A stretch of DNA of 64,000 nt from an uncultured Bacteroidales bacterium (GTDB taxonomy: Bacteria > Bacteroidota > Bacteroidia > Bacteroidales > UBA932). The stretch covers positions 1 to 64,000 of the forward strand of contig CAKUPC010000004.1 of the NCBI GenBank assembly GCA_934675095.1, written 5' to 3'. Below, one piece after another: positions 37,031 to 45,281 of the stretch. Below the pieces are notes generated by a model, which saw nothing but the letters and a program-made list of their open reading frames with translations, made no database searches and was not told the origin of the DNA. The translations under genes and the position numbers were made by a program. Numbering within the stretch: the first letter of the stretch is position 1; each line of letters starts with the position of its first letter.

Positions 37031-37069
37031 GCCTCCCAAGTATGCTGTCTCACGACGCGCCTGGGAGGC
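37031..37069 (+). terminator. Terminator after the duplicated ATPase 3' end
   Basis: GCCTCCCA (37031-37038) pairs with TGGGAGGC (37062-37069), followed by TTATTATTT. It is placed as expected for the ATPase transcript before the insertion. Confidence 0.6.
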
Positions 37070-37176
37070 TTATTATTTCCAAGTATTATGTACTTTCTCA
37101 TTTAGGACGGCAAAGATAAGAATCCTTCCCTGAAAGATTACAAATATTTTTAGGTGGTTAATTCAAATTAAATTTG

Positions 37177-37184
37177 TAGATTTG
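37177..37184 (+). promoter_or_regulatory. Promoter -7 box upstream of the structured RNA and vWA/tubulin-like operon
   Basis: TAGATTTG fits TAnnTTTG exactly. Transcription would begin near 37190, about 290 nt before the ATG of the vWA gene. No convincing -33 box was found. Confidence 0.5.
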
Positions 37185-37188
37185 CACG

Positions 37189-37430
37189 GTTGTCATTGGA
37201 CAACACGAACATAATAGGAAGCGTTTAGTTTGTTCCTTAAGCGAATCTGGACAATTCGCGTGTCGTAAGACACCATAGTACAATAGGGATAATGATGAAC
37301 GCTTGCACCGGCTATTTTGATTGGGGTTCAGCCCACTCGATAGCGGGAGTGTGAGCTGAATCTTATTCATTGTACGGCAGTCCAGAGCCCGCTTAGAGTG
37401 AGATGCTAAGAGGCCCACACTTCTTTTTAT
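37189..37430 (+). ncRNA. Highly structured RNA or long 5' leader of the tubulin-like cassette
   Basis: Many helices can be read directly: GTTGTC-ATTG-GACAAC (37189-37204), GCGAAT/ATTCGC (37241-37259), GTGTC-GTAA-GACAC with a GNRA-type tetraloop (37260-37273), a two-part stem GTTCAGC/GCTGAAT plus CACTC/GAGTG (37326-37361), and CTTAG/CTAAG (37392-37410). Long-range pairs AAGCGTT/AACGCTT (37219-37225 with 37298-37304) and GTACAAT/ATTGTAC (37278-37284 with 37369-37375) cross, so they form a pseudoknot or are alternatives. A U-rich tract follows at 37421-37428. I do not recognise a known family (not tmRNA, RNase P or SRP RNA). It could be a cis-acting switch or an independent RNA partner. Confidence 0.55.
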
Positions 37431-37480
37431 TAGGCATCCGCATGGGCACGGCGGAATAAGGACGACCAATATCAGTCGCA

Positions 37481-39253
37481 ATGTCTATCAGACACATACG
37501 TGCATTTTATCTGGGACTTTTCATGTCGGCGTTGTTGTTCTCAGCAATTGATGTAGATGCCCAGAACATCATTGGGGAGAGGCGCGTTTACTATCTTGAC
37601 GCCACATATTCAATGATAAGCCCTTCGAAATTATGGAATCCGGTAAGAAACGACCTGGAAAAGGCAATCAACGCCATAGAAGACGAGACTACTGAAATTT
37701 ACGTCATTGCATTTGGGGGCAACGGTGGAACCGAATTAAAAACATGGCATGATTACGCGACAACAGCGGGAAAGCAGAAAGTCATCAAGGGATTTCAAGG
37801 GTTCACGCCCCTGACTAACACGATGACATATCTTGACAGGCCGCTGAATGATTTCTACAGCAATAGAGTTTCGTCAGGCAAGGTCACATATTGTTTCCTG
37901 ATGACCGACGGACGCGATGAGAATAAAAACACATCCGTTTTTCCACGCGCTCTGAAACAATGGGGCGGGAAATATGGCGATTCCAATGTCTATGGTTTCT
38001 ATGTAATGCTGAACGCCAAAGCGAAAGACGACGCCATTGCATCAATCATTGACAATCAGGAACATCTCTGGAAAGTCGAGACGGCGGACATTAACATAAA
38101 TCTGATTCGTCCTGACAATTATGCCGTATTCAATGTCAGAAATGACGACGCAATCAAGATTCCTATTTCGGGAAAGTGCCGCGGATTGAAATTCAAGGCC
38201 TCGCTTCCCGAGAAATCCGGGATGAAGGTCAAGAACTGCGAAGTGAAGGACGGAAAACTTATTGTAGGCATTGATGTCATCGGAAATACGTCCTATATGC
38301 CCACATCATCAACGCATAATTTATCCATATCTGTCTCAAATGCCGGCAAATTTGATTTTCTTGTCACAGACAAAGTGGCCGTCAAATGCAACAACAAAAA
38401 AGAGTCTGTCCTGTCGTCGCCCACCGGAAGACAGAAATTGGGAAAGGTCTCTCATTATGATAAGTTCCTTTTTATCCCCGGCAAGACTGTACCAGTCAAT
38501 CATACGATAGACTTCTCGTTCAACTCAGATGCAAAGGCCAATAATAACACCTTTGCCGAGTTTGCATTTGTTGACAACAAGGGAATACCTGTCACGCCCA
38601 AAGACATGACCGTATCCGTCAATGGAAAGAGCCTTGACAACAATCGATTCAGCATTACCCCTTCTTCCGGAGAAAAGGTTAACATCGAGATTTCTTTTCC
38701 TGCCGGCGCGAAAAAGGGAAAGCATCAGGGATATTTGAGATTGGTCAATCATAATCTGCACAGGCTGAACAGCGACGAGTGTTCCGGTCAGACGGCGGAC
38801 GCCTTCCAATGGACTGTCTATAACAGGCAGACAATGAACCCTTTGGCACAAACGCTCATGTGGCTCGGGATTCTCATTGCTGCGGCACTGATTTTATGGT
38901 TTACTCTCATCCGGCCAATCAGATATCCCAAATTCCCCAAATTCAGAAAAATGGTGACAGTAAAGAAGAATGGTGCCATTGCAGCTCAGTTCTCATGCAA
39001 TTTCAAAGGCGCAAGACGAGTTGTCTTTGCAGCGAAGAAACAGCACCAGAGTGCACTGAACAGGCTTTTTACCGGAAGGATTCATACGATTGTCAATCCC
39101 GTTTTTGAAGAGCCTATCACTTTCATTCCACGAAAAAAGAAAAAAGCCATGGCCAAGGGGAAAGGGTATTTCTTTAATCCCAATCCCATTCCCCAGAGCG
39201 GAACCGCAGAGATAAGCGCTCCGGATAAGAAATTAATTATCAGTTTACAATAA
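37481..39253 (+). CDS. Membrane-anchored vWA-domain protein of the tubulin-like cassette
   Basis: 590 aa. A signal peptide or N-terminal anchor (YLGLFMSALLFSAIDVDAQ) leads to a von Willebrand A domain with a near-standard MIDAS: Asp40, Thr42 and Ser44 in YYLDATYSM, a Thr in GFTPLTNTMT, and Asp143 in FLMTDGRDE. Beta-rich segments fill residues about 200-450. One transmembrane helix (LGILIAAALILWFTLI, about 458-478) is followed by a very basic tail of about 105 residues (RKKKKAMAKGKG). The topology is periplasmic vWA, cytoplasmic basic tail. The tubulin-like gene starts 14 bp later. A role as membrane anchor or trigger for the GTPase is inferred. Confidence 0.8.
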   Translation: MSIRHIRAFYLGLFMSALLFSAIDVDAQNIIGERRVYYLDATYSMISPSKLWNPVRNDLEKAINAIEDETTEIYVIAFGGNGGTELKTWHDYATTAGKQKVIKGFQGFTPLTNTMTYLDRPLNDFYSNRVSSGKVTYCFLMTDGRDENKNTSVFPRALKQWGGKYGDSNVYGFYVMLNAKAKDDAIASIIDNQEHLWKVETADININLIRPDNYAVFNVRNDDAIKIPISGKCRGLKFKASLPEKSGMKVKNCEVKDGKLIVGIDVIGNTSYMPTSSTHNLSISVSNAGKFDFLVTDKVAVKCNNKKESVLSSPTGRQKLGKVSHYDKFLFIPGKTVPVNHTIDFSFNSDAKANNNTFAEFAFVDNKGIPVTPKDMTVSVNGKSLDNNRFSITPSSGEKVNIEISFPAGAKKGKHQGYLRLVNHNLHRLNSDECSGQTADAFQWTVYNRQTMNPLAQTLMWLGILIAAALILWFTLIRPIRYPKFPKFRKMVTVKKNGAIAAQFSCNFKGARRVVFAAKKQHQSALNRLFTGRIHTIVNPVFEEPITFIPRKKKKAMAKGKGYFFNPNPIPQSGTAEISAPDKKLIISLQ

Positions 39254-39267
39254 CAAGTACATCAACT

Positions 39268-42066
39268 ATGGAAAAGGCTAAGATTAAGCTCAAGAAGACC
39301 TTATACATCGGTCTCGGAGGCACTGGAGTCTCTGCTTTGCTGAAAGTCAAGAAATGCTTCATCGACAGTTACGGAGAAATTCCTCCTATGATTGGTTTTC
39401 TGGCAATAGATACAGACACTGCTGCATTCAGCAAGGAAGAGACAAGCAACTCCGGCTCCACCATACGCTTGAATCCAAGCGAGCTTCTTGTCTGCACGGT
39501 AAAGAACGCGCTCCCTACATATCGGAGCAATCCGGCAGCCTACGATTGGGTTCCGCCAAAGAATGTGAACAATTTAAGAAACATTGCCGGGTTAGGTGCA
39601 GGTCAGGTCCGTTCAAATGGCCGATTCATTGCGTATTACAATTTCAACACTATCCAAACCAACATCTCCTCAGCAATAACAAAGATTCACCAACTCATTC
39701 CGAATACGTCGAAATATACAATCGACACCAACAAGGACGGTGTAGAATATGCCACCACAATCAATGTCTTCGCATCGGTAGCCGGCGGCACCGGAAGCGG
39801 GATGCTCATAGACACTCTTTGCCTGGTGAACAAATCCATGAAAGAACTGGCCTTACCGTATAACCTATACCCATGGATTGTCCTTCCGGAGATTTTCAAG
39901 TCCATGAGCAGCGGCCCGGCTATGGCAAATGTCCGCTATAATGCCTATGGAGCGATACGCTCTTTGGACTACATCGAGCATCTTGATCCGAATGACCCTG
40001 CGATTAACTTTGGCTACACAACCATTTCAGAACCGCTCTTTGATTACGCATTTGTCATAAATAATCTCAATCAGGCAGGTGTCGCCTTCGACAAGATCGG
40101 GGACTTGATTGATGTCGTCGCCAAAAGTGCCTTTTTGCCGGCTAACAAGATGGGAGATGAAATCAGCTCTCCATTCGACAACATCCGGCATCACCAGAAT
40201 GGCGGCAGCTTTAATATACTCGACAAGAAAGCCTGGGCAGCCTCCACAGGCAGCGCGGAGCTGATTTACGACAATCAAGCCGTGGGACGAGCGTATGCAT
40301 ATCGCGTTGCAGCCTTATTATGCGACTCCATGAGCAATTCTCATACTGACGGGACTGAGGAGGCAAACAGGTTCGTTGACAGTCAGAATGTCCTGATTCG
40401 CGAAAATGACGGACGGAACGATGTCATTGACGCATTGATTTCTCCCGCTCCGGAATATGTGCTTACCATTGACTTGGACACGACGACAAATGACATCAAT
40501 GCCTACATAGAGTACAATTCCGGGACGAGAATTGACGAAGAACTGAAGAGCAGTCTCTCCAGAAAGACGGAGAACACGAATCGCGAGTTTGAGATGTTCC
40601 TCAGCAATCTGATGGACACGACAAACAGCGGATGTGTAGGCGCCGCACTTCAGTTCATCCGTTCCTTAAAGACATTGATTGGACTTTGCCGGAACGAGAT
40701 GGAGAGAGAACAAGAGGCGTTCAACGAACAGAACGGAATCCCTAAGCAATGGGAGGCTGACCTCAAGAGCATCCGAAGAACCGGAATTGGGGCAGTCTTC
40801 GGTTCCAAGACAGACGAGGACAATGTTGAGATGCTGACTCAGAAGCTGACGAACCATGTGACTAATCTACGCGAAGAAAAGAGAAGGCTATGGGCAGTCC
40901 GCTTCTATAACGATTTTGAAATGACAGTCTCCGGTTTTGAGAGACAATTGCAGAACCTGCATTCTCATCTGAACGGAATCCATGACAAGTATTCTGACGA
41001 GCTCCTCCGGCAACAGCAGCTGGCATCCTCGACATCAAAGTTCCAACTGTTCCTGCATCAATCTGATGTATATAAGGTATCTCAGTATGGCATGGACGAT
41101 TCCATTAAGGCTGACTTCCACACTTATTTCTCAAACGCCGGAGGCCTTCTTCAGTGGCTGTCCCTCTCCAAGGAACAGGTTGACGCTCAAATATGGAATT
41201 TTGCCAAAAGGACATCTCCCGTCCAGAAGGCGACCGGCGTATCCATTGATGATGTTTTAAAGGCGATGGAGCCTGACACAGTAAAGAATTATCTTGAACA
41301 GCTGAAGGTTCTTGCATCTCCTCTCTGGTCCTACAACACCCAAGGATATAACCAGACCCAGCTGTCTCTTGACAAATTCGTCATCGTCGGCGTCGGGAAT
41401 CGTGACACGAGCATCATTAAAACAAGTCCCGAGTATAATACCGTTTTCGACACAAACGGCAGCCATGCATCCTTTGCATCAACATATCAGAATGACAGAA
41501 TTTATGTTCTTGTTGTCGAAGACCTGCTGCCGATCTATGCCGTCAACAATTACTCTGCATACAAGAGCGACTATGAACAAAAACAGGCTCAGAACTATCC
41601 GATGGCTGCCTATCTCGACGAAAAGCTCAACAATCGCATAATCTCTGAGAACTTCGACGTGATGCCTACAATCGAACAGGATAATATTCTTCAGCTTTGG
41701 GTATGGGGGTTCGTCTTCGGCTATATTCATTTCGATCCGGAAACGAACTATTACTGGATTCGCTCCAAGAACAGAGGAGACGCGATTCATAAATACCGGT
41801 TCAATCTGAACAAGCAGAGGGATGTCGCCTTCGATATTTTCAAGACAGAAGGCCTCTATCACGAGATTGAAGAGTTGCTCAACACGGAAATCTCCCGTCA
41901 TGGTAACGAGGCAATCAACCAGAAGATCCAGCAAATCAAGGATGATGAGTCATACCTTGAACAATATGCGAACCTGAGCCCGCTCGAACAGTCCAATCTT
42001 GAAGACCCTAAGTTCAAGGCTGTCTTAAATCTGGTTAATCAGGAAATCGCCATAATGACCAACTGA
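39268..42066 (+). CDS. Large tubulin/FtsZ-like GTPase
   Basis: 932 aa. The N-terminal about 400 residues have the tubulin/FtsZ GTP-binding fold: T1 loop LYIGLGGTGVSALL (residues 12-25), acidic strand FLAIDTDTAAF, and the tubulin signature VAGGTGSGMLID (GGTGSG at 173-178). It resembles the Tubulin_2/FtsZ-like families known from scattered bacteria and archaea, not division FtsZ. Residues about 430-640 are helical with coiled-coil character (LRNEMEREQEAFNEQNG, LREEKRRLWAVRFY). The rest is unrecognised. Such proteins are predicted to polymerise and remodel membranes; the function is not established. The neighbours are a membrane vWA protein and an unknown cytosolic protein, each about 10 bp apart. 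Confidence 0.8.
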   Translation: MEKAKIKLKKTLYIGLGGTGVSALLKVKKCFIDSYGEIPPMIGFLAIDTDTAAFSKEETSNSGSTIRLNPSELLVCTVKNALPTYRSNPAAYDWVPPKNVNNLRNIAGLGAGQVRSNGRFIAYYNFNTIQTNISSAITKIHQLIPNTSKYTIDTNKDGVEYATTINVFASVAGGTGSGMLIDTLCLVNKSMKELALPYNLYPWIVLPEIFKSMSSGPAMANVRYNAYGAIRSLDYIEHLDPNDPAINFGYTTISEPLFDYAFVINNLNQAGVAFDKIGDLIDVVAKSAFLPANKMGDEISSPFDNIRHHQNGGSFNILDKKAWAASTGSAELIYDNQAVGRAYAYRVAALLCDSMSNSHTDGTEEANRFVDSQNVLIRENDGRNDVIDALISPAPEYVLTIDLDTTTNDINAYIEYNSGTRIDEELKSSLSRKTENTNREFEMFLSNLMDTTNSGCVGAALQFIRSLKTLIGLCRNEMEREQEAFNEQNGIPKQWEADLKSIRRTGIGAVFGSKTDEDNVEMLTQKLTNHVTNLREEKRRLWAVRFYNDFEMTVSGFERQLQNLHSHLNGIHDKYSDELLRQQQLASSTSKFQLFLHQSDVYKVSQYGMDDSIKADFHTYFSNAGGLLQWLSLSKEQVDAQIWNFAKRTSPVQKATGVSIDDVLKAMEPDTVKNYLEQLKVLASPLWSYNTQGYNQTQLSLDKFVIVGVGNRDTSIIKTSPEYNTVFDTNGSHASFASTYQNDRIYVLVVEDLLPIYAVNNYSAYKSDYEQKQAQNYPMAAYLDEKLNNRIISENFDVMPTIEQDNILQLWVWGFVFGYIHFDPETNYYWIRSKNRGDAIHKYRFNLNKQRDVAFDIFKTEGLYHEIEELLNTEISRHGNEAINQKIQQIKDDESYLEQYANLSPLEQSNLEDPKFKAVLNLVNQEIAIMTN

Positions 42067-42074
42067 TTTCAAGA

Positions 42075-44261
42075 ATGTCCGCATTTGTTGTCATAAGTGT
42101 AAAGGAAAATCTGAATTGGATTGTGGACGGCATAAAAGACTGCCGTCCACATAATCCCGATGTGGTTACACGCCTCTCTACAGGAAAAATAAAAAAGGAG
42201 GAAGAGGATAAATATCTTTATGAGTATACAACATTCTCGAAGCATACCGGAGACGACGGCACTGACGATGCGCTATCCCGAACCGTGGAGTCGGACATTC
42301 CGAGGAACTTGTTTTCCAACCAGATAGCCCAATTTCTCAATGTCTGTGAGAACGAAGGGGAGCAAATCAATATATTCCTTATTGACAATCCTATAACCGA
42401 CGCGGACTTTGAGAGAGCCTCTTGGCTGATTGATGAAATCCGGGCAGTATATGACAGTCATAAAGCCACCAATTTCCAACTCATCCGCGTACTGTTCTCA
42501 TACGATGTTGACAAGCCGACGGATGTAAACAGGCAGGTATCCAAAATGATTCTGAGGCAGATTGCCAGTGTAAATCTCAACGACTCGGATGATTTCCTCT
42601 CCAAGATACTTTACATAGACAATCAGAACCGCAGCGGTGCCGCGATGTGCCTGAACAAGGCGGAGCATGACATCATGATTCCGCGCATGCTGTGCGATTT
42701 TATGATGCTGCTGTCAAATAAAGACGACTCGTACAATGTTTCCGCTGCCATCGGAGGCCCAAACCGCATGTTCTCCGTCGGCTATTCAGAGTGTATGTAC
42801 TACCACGACGATGTATTCAGATACTATGATTTGGCCGGTCGCCGAGACCTTCTCAATTATATGCTCGAGACGGCAGACAGCGAAGAGTCTATGGACTTCA
42901 ACCGGCATCCCGTAGGGCTTGAAGACAGGCAGAGGCGCCTCGCTCCTGTTTACGAGGAAGTTCCATATAACATCCCCATTGATACCCGTCCCGGCTCAAT
43001 TGACAAGGCAATTGATGACATTGTGATTTCGTTGAAAGAGGACATAATCAGAATCAGGCAAGAGGCATTGTCTGCCGCTGCTGAAAAAGATGCAGCCGCG
43101 ACAAAGTCGAAACTGATTGAACACCTGAAAGACAACGGATTAATCCATGATGCCATGGGCGAGGAAGAGCTGGCTGACAGATATATGTCCATTGCGGAAG
43201 AGAACAATGTCGACATCGGCAGATTCACCGTAACTACAGCCACGGAACAGGCCAAGAAGGATTATCCCGAGTATATTGACCGCCATCAGATTTATGAGGA
43301 ATACTTGGTAGAAGATGCTGAAAGAGAGGATTTTGAAGGCACGGAACTAGAGGAAAATGTCTTCGCGTATAACGAATTGATAAGATTCATCCAAACAGGA
43401 CGGTTCAAAAGATATATCCGCAGTCAATGCGAAAGCAATGCCAATGGTGCCGTCACCCCTGTCAGTTCAGAGCCTACGACAAAAAATCCATGCTTTTGGA
43501 AACGGCTTTTAGATTTCTTAAAACGGCTGTTTGCCAGAAAGCGGGAATCCGAGAGCGTACAAGAGGTAAATGCAGCCGAGACTACAAGGCCAACGGTCAC
43601 ACGCGATTGGCATTTGTTACGGGATTCCATTGCCTCGATCTCCGAGATGTACGCGAAACGCAAAGACTACTTCAGGCTAAAGGAAAAAATCAAATCGATA
43701 CGCGATGAGGTCGATGTGCTCAATGATGATATTCATAATTTCAGATTAACAGTGCACTGCTCCTCCGTCGATAATCTCATTGATTTGGATAAACTGAAAG
43801 CATTCCATCAGTCAGGGAGAGATGCGCGGCTAAGCAAGACTGTCGAGCGTTGGAATCTTCGTGCCGAGGATAAGAAAACCTATGATGCACTTTTTGATGA
43901 ACTCAAGGAGAAAACCAAATGGGATTTGTTCAGCTTTTACTACATCGATTGGTCGGAGCCTTTCGACTTCATTAAGGACATCGACCTGCCGAAAGTATGT
44001 GAAGCTCTGAAAAGAAAGTCACAGCCATTTGTCAACACCTATACACTTGAGTCCAACGCAGAGAACCTGACATCATACATCTTTTATACTGACAACGAAC
44101 GCTGGCATGAAGACATTAGCCAAAAGAAAGTCACTCTCAAAGACGACAACAAGGTTTCAAGTACATTCTCCCGCCACATCTGTTCCAAAATCTGTATGTT
44201 CCAATTCCTCCAGATGAGTCAGGAACTCATCGCGGGGCTGGTGGACTGTCAGGAAAACTGA
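42075..44261 (+). CDS. Unknown 728-aa protein, third gene of the tubulin-like cassette
   Basis: No signal peptide. It begins MSAFVVISVKENLNWIVDGI, 8 bp after the tubulin-like stop, so it belongs to the same transcript. Residues 1-270 are mixed alpha/beta; residues about 310-440 are charged and helical. A strongly basic amphipathic segment at about 475-492 (FWKRLLDFLKRLFARKRE) could bind membrane or nucleic acid. A coiled-coil-like helix follows near 540-570 (YFRLKEKIKSIRDEVDVL). I do not recognise the family. It may be an adaptor that links the polymer to membrane or cargo; this is inference. Confidence 0.7.
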   Translation: MSAFVVISVKENLNWIVDGIKDCRPHNPDVVTRLSTGKIKKEEEDKYLYEYTTFSKHTGDDGTDDALSRTVESDIPRNLFSNQIAQFLNVCENEGEQINIFLIDNPITDADFERASWLIDEIRAVYDSHKATNFQLIRVLFSYDVDKPTDVNRQVSKMILRQIASVNLNDSDDFLSKILYIDNQNRSGAAMCLNKAEHDIMIPRMLCDFMMLLSNKDDSYNVSAAIGGPNRMFSVGYSECMYYHDDVFRYYDLAGRRDLLNYMLETADSEESMDFNRHPVGLEDRQRRLAPVYEEVPYNIPIDTRPGSIDKAIDDIVISLKEDIIRIRQEALSAAAEKDAAATKSKLIEHLKDNGLIHDAMGEEELADRYMSIAEENNVDIGRFTVTTATEQAKKDYPEYIDRHQIYEEYLVEDAEREDFEGTELEENVFAYNELIRFIQTGRFKRYIRSQCESNANGAVTPVSSEPTTKNPCFWKRLLDFLKRLFARKRESESVQEVNAAETTRPTVTRDWHLLRDSIASISEMYAKRKDYFRLKEKIKSIRDEVDVLNDDIHNFRLTVHCSSVDNLIDLDKLKAFHQSGRDARLSKTVERWNLRAEDKKTYDALFDELKEKTKWDLFSFYYIDWSEPFDFIKDIDLPKVCEALKRKSQPFVNTYTLESNAENLTSYIFYTDNERWHEDISQKKVTLKDDNKVSSTFSRHICSKICMFQFLQMSQELIAGLVDCQEN

Positions 44262-44452
44262 CAATATATTTCCATAAACTGTGAAACCGTACAATACCCG
44301 AGAGACATAACGGAGACCAACTCTGCAATAAGTGAAGAACTTGGGCTCTGCTTAGGTTCTACTTGAGTCCTGCTTGGGTTCCCTTGTTCACCCGTGTCAT
44401 TCACCCCTCTGATAACATCAGCCACATTGAGACACTCGCTCGACAAAATCAA
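44249..44452 (-). pseudogene. Possible relic of an AlbA_2/HTH-type gene 3' end
   Basis: The minus-strand frame reads RGVNDTGEQGN then LIAELVSVMSLGYCTVSQFMEIY, resembling the GVND linker and C-terminal helix-turn-helix of AlbA_2-type proteins such as the one at 35365. It has no start context and stops follow just upstream. It may be chance; the GVND-GE similarity is the main argument. Confidence 0.25.
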
Positions 44453-44483
44453 GGCTGAAAGCAGTTCAGTGGCAGAAATCTAA

Positions 44484-44537
44484 AATTATTTTTGGCGGAA
44501 ACGGGGTGTTTCTGTGCCGTTTCCGCCAAAAATAATT
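44484..44537. repeat. Perfect 21-bp inverted repeat (hairpin) before a DUF4143 relic
   Basis: Arms 44484-44504 and 44517-44537 are perfect complements around a 12-nt loop; the core is TTTTTGGCGGAAACGG. A closely related hairpin core occurs at 62759-62811, also directly before a truncated DUF4143 ATPase fragment. It may be the control site of the lost gene, a terminator for the cassette, or a recombination site. Confidence 0.6.
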
Positions 44538-44576
44538 ATTGTCGCACCGCATTTTCGGGCGCATTGAGTGGACTCG

Positions 44577-44596
44577 GATTTCCTTGAGGGAGATGG
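44577..44596 (+). repeat. Right copy of the 20-bp direct repeat flanking the tubulin-like cassette
   Basis: Identical to 36891-36910. It lies at the junction with the DUF4143 relic. Confidence 0.65.
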
Positions 44597-44599
44597 TGC

Positions 44600-44897
44600 G
44601 CAGGACAACATGCGCTCAATTGAGGAACAGGGGCATATATGGGAAAATTTCATCATTACGGAAAGGATAAAAAGAAACACATACGCGGGACGCACATTCG
44701 TGCAGCACTATTTCTGGAGAACACAGCAGAAAAAGGAGATAGACCTGATAGAAATCGAAGACGGGATGATGACCGGCTTCGAGATGAAGAGAAAGAGCGG
44801 CGGGAAAGTCAGGATGCCGGAACAATTCGCGAAAGCCTATCCCGACGCGAAGTTCGAGTGCATCACACCGGCCGAGGTTGCCGAATTTCTGTTATGA
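44600..44897 (+). pseudogene. C-terminal relic of a DUF4143-type AAA ATPase
   Basis: The frame encodes HIWENFIITERIKRN, QHYFWRTQQKKEIDLIEIED and a Glu/Lys-rich nuclease-like end, the typical last 90 residues of DUF4143 ATPases (about 400 aa when intact). The Walker A domain and everything before it are missing. Upstream codons in frame overlap the 20-bp repeat and are not conserved. Confidence 0.75.
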
Positions 44898-44898
44898 C

Positions 44899-44929
44899 TT
44901 GCAACAGACGCGGATTTGTCGTATTTTTG
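44899..44929 (+). promoter_or_regulatory. Promoter of the DUF4491 gene
   Basis: TTG (44899-44901), 20 bases, then TATTTTTG (44922-44929), a good -33/-7 pair, with a leader of about 11-12 nt to the ATG at 44947. Confidence 0.55.
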
Positions 44930-44946
44930 CCGGCAAATTTATCTGC

Positions 44947-45237
44947 ATGAACCTTACCGGACTGATAATCGGAATCTCGTCGTTCCTGATGATAGGGTTG
45001 TTTCACCCGATTGTAATCAAGGCTGAATACCATTTCGGCACCGGCTGCTGGTGGGTATTCCTCGTTGTCGGACTCGCCGCGGCCGTCGCTTCTCTCTTCA
45101 TCGTGGACATCATCATCTCCACAATTCTCGGAGTGTTCGCGTTTTCCAGCTTCTGGAGCATCCACGAACTGTTCGCACAGCGCAGGCGGGTCGAAAAGGG
45201 CTGGTTTCCGGCAAATCCCAAAAGGGCGAAGAAATAA
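44947..45237 (+). CDS. DUF4491 small membrane protein
   Basis: 96 aa from MNLTGLIIGISSFLMIGLFHP; upstream in-frame codons lie in the promoter. Three hydrophobic helices cover residues about 4-20, 33-50 and 53-72 (VVGLAAAVASLFIVDIIIST), followed by FWSIHELFAQRRRVEKGWFPANP. This Bacteroidetes family is well conserved but has no known function. It is the first core gene after the accessory region. Confidence 0.85.
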   Translation: MNLTGLIIGISSFLMIGLFHPIVIKAEYHFGTGCWWVFLVVGLAAAVASLFIVDIIISTILGVFAFSSFWSIHELFAQRRRVEKGWFPANPKRAKK

Positions 45238-45281
45238 CGGGCGGCCGGATTGCCGCCCCGCGTCTTTGCAGAAAAAGTTTT

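Noticed and set aside
36901-37140. Expressed gene from the duplicated ATPase end
   Set aside because: Only about 25 codons match and there is no start or family domain before them.
37158-37481. 107-codon minus-strand frame over the structured RNA
   Set aside because: No family similarity, Cys/Leu-rich low-complexity product, and the region is better explained by paired RNA helices on the plus strand.
39268-42066. Cell-division FtsZ
   Set aside because: The protein is 932 aa, lacks the FtsZ C-terminal peptide and dcw-cluster neighbours, and has GGTGSG in a different sequence setting.
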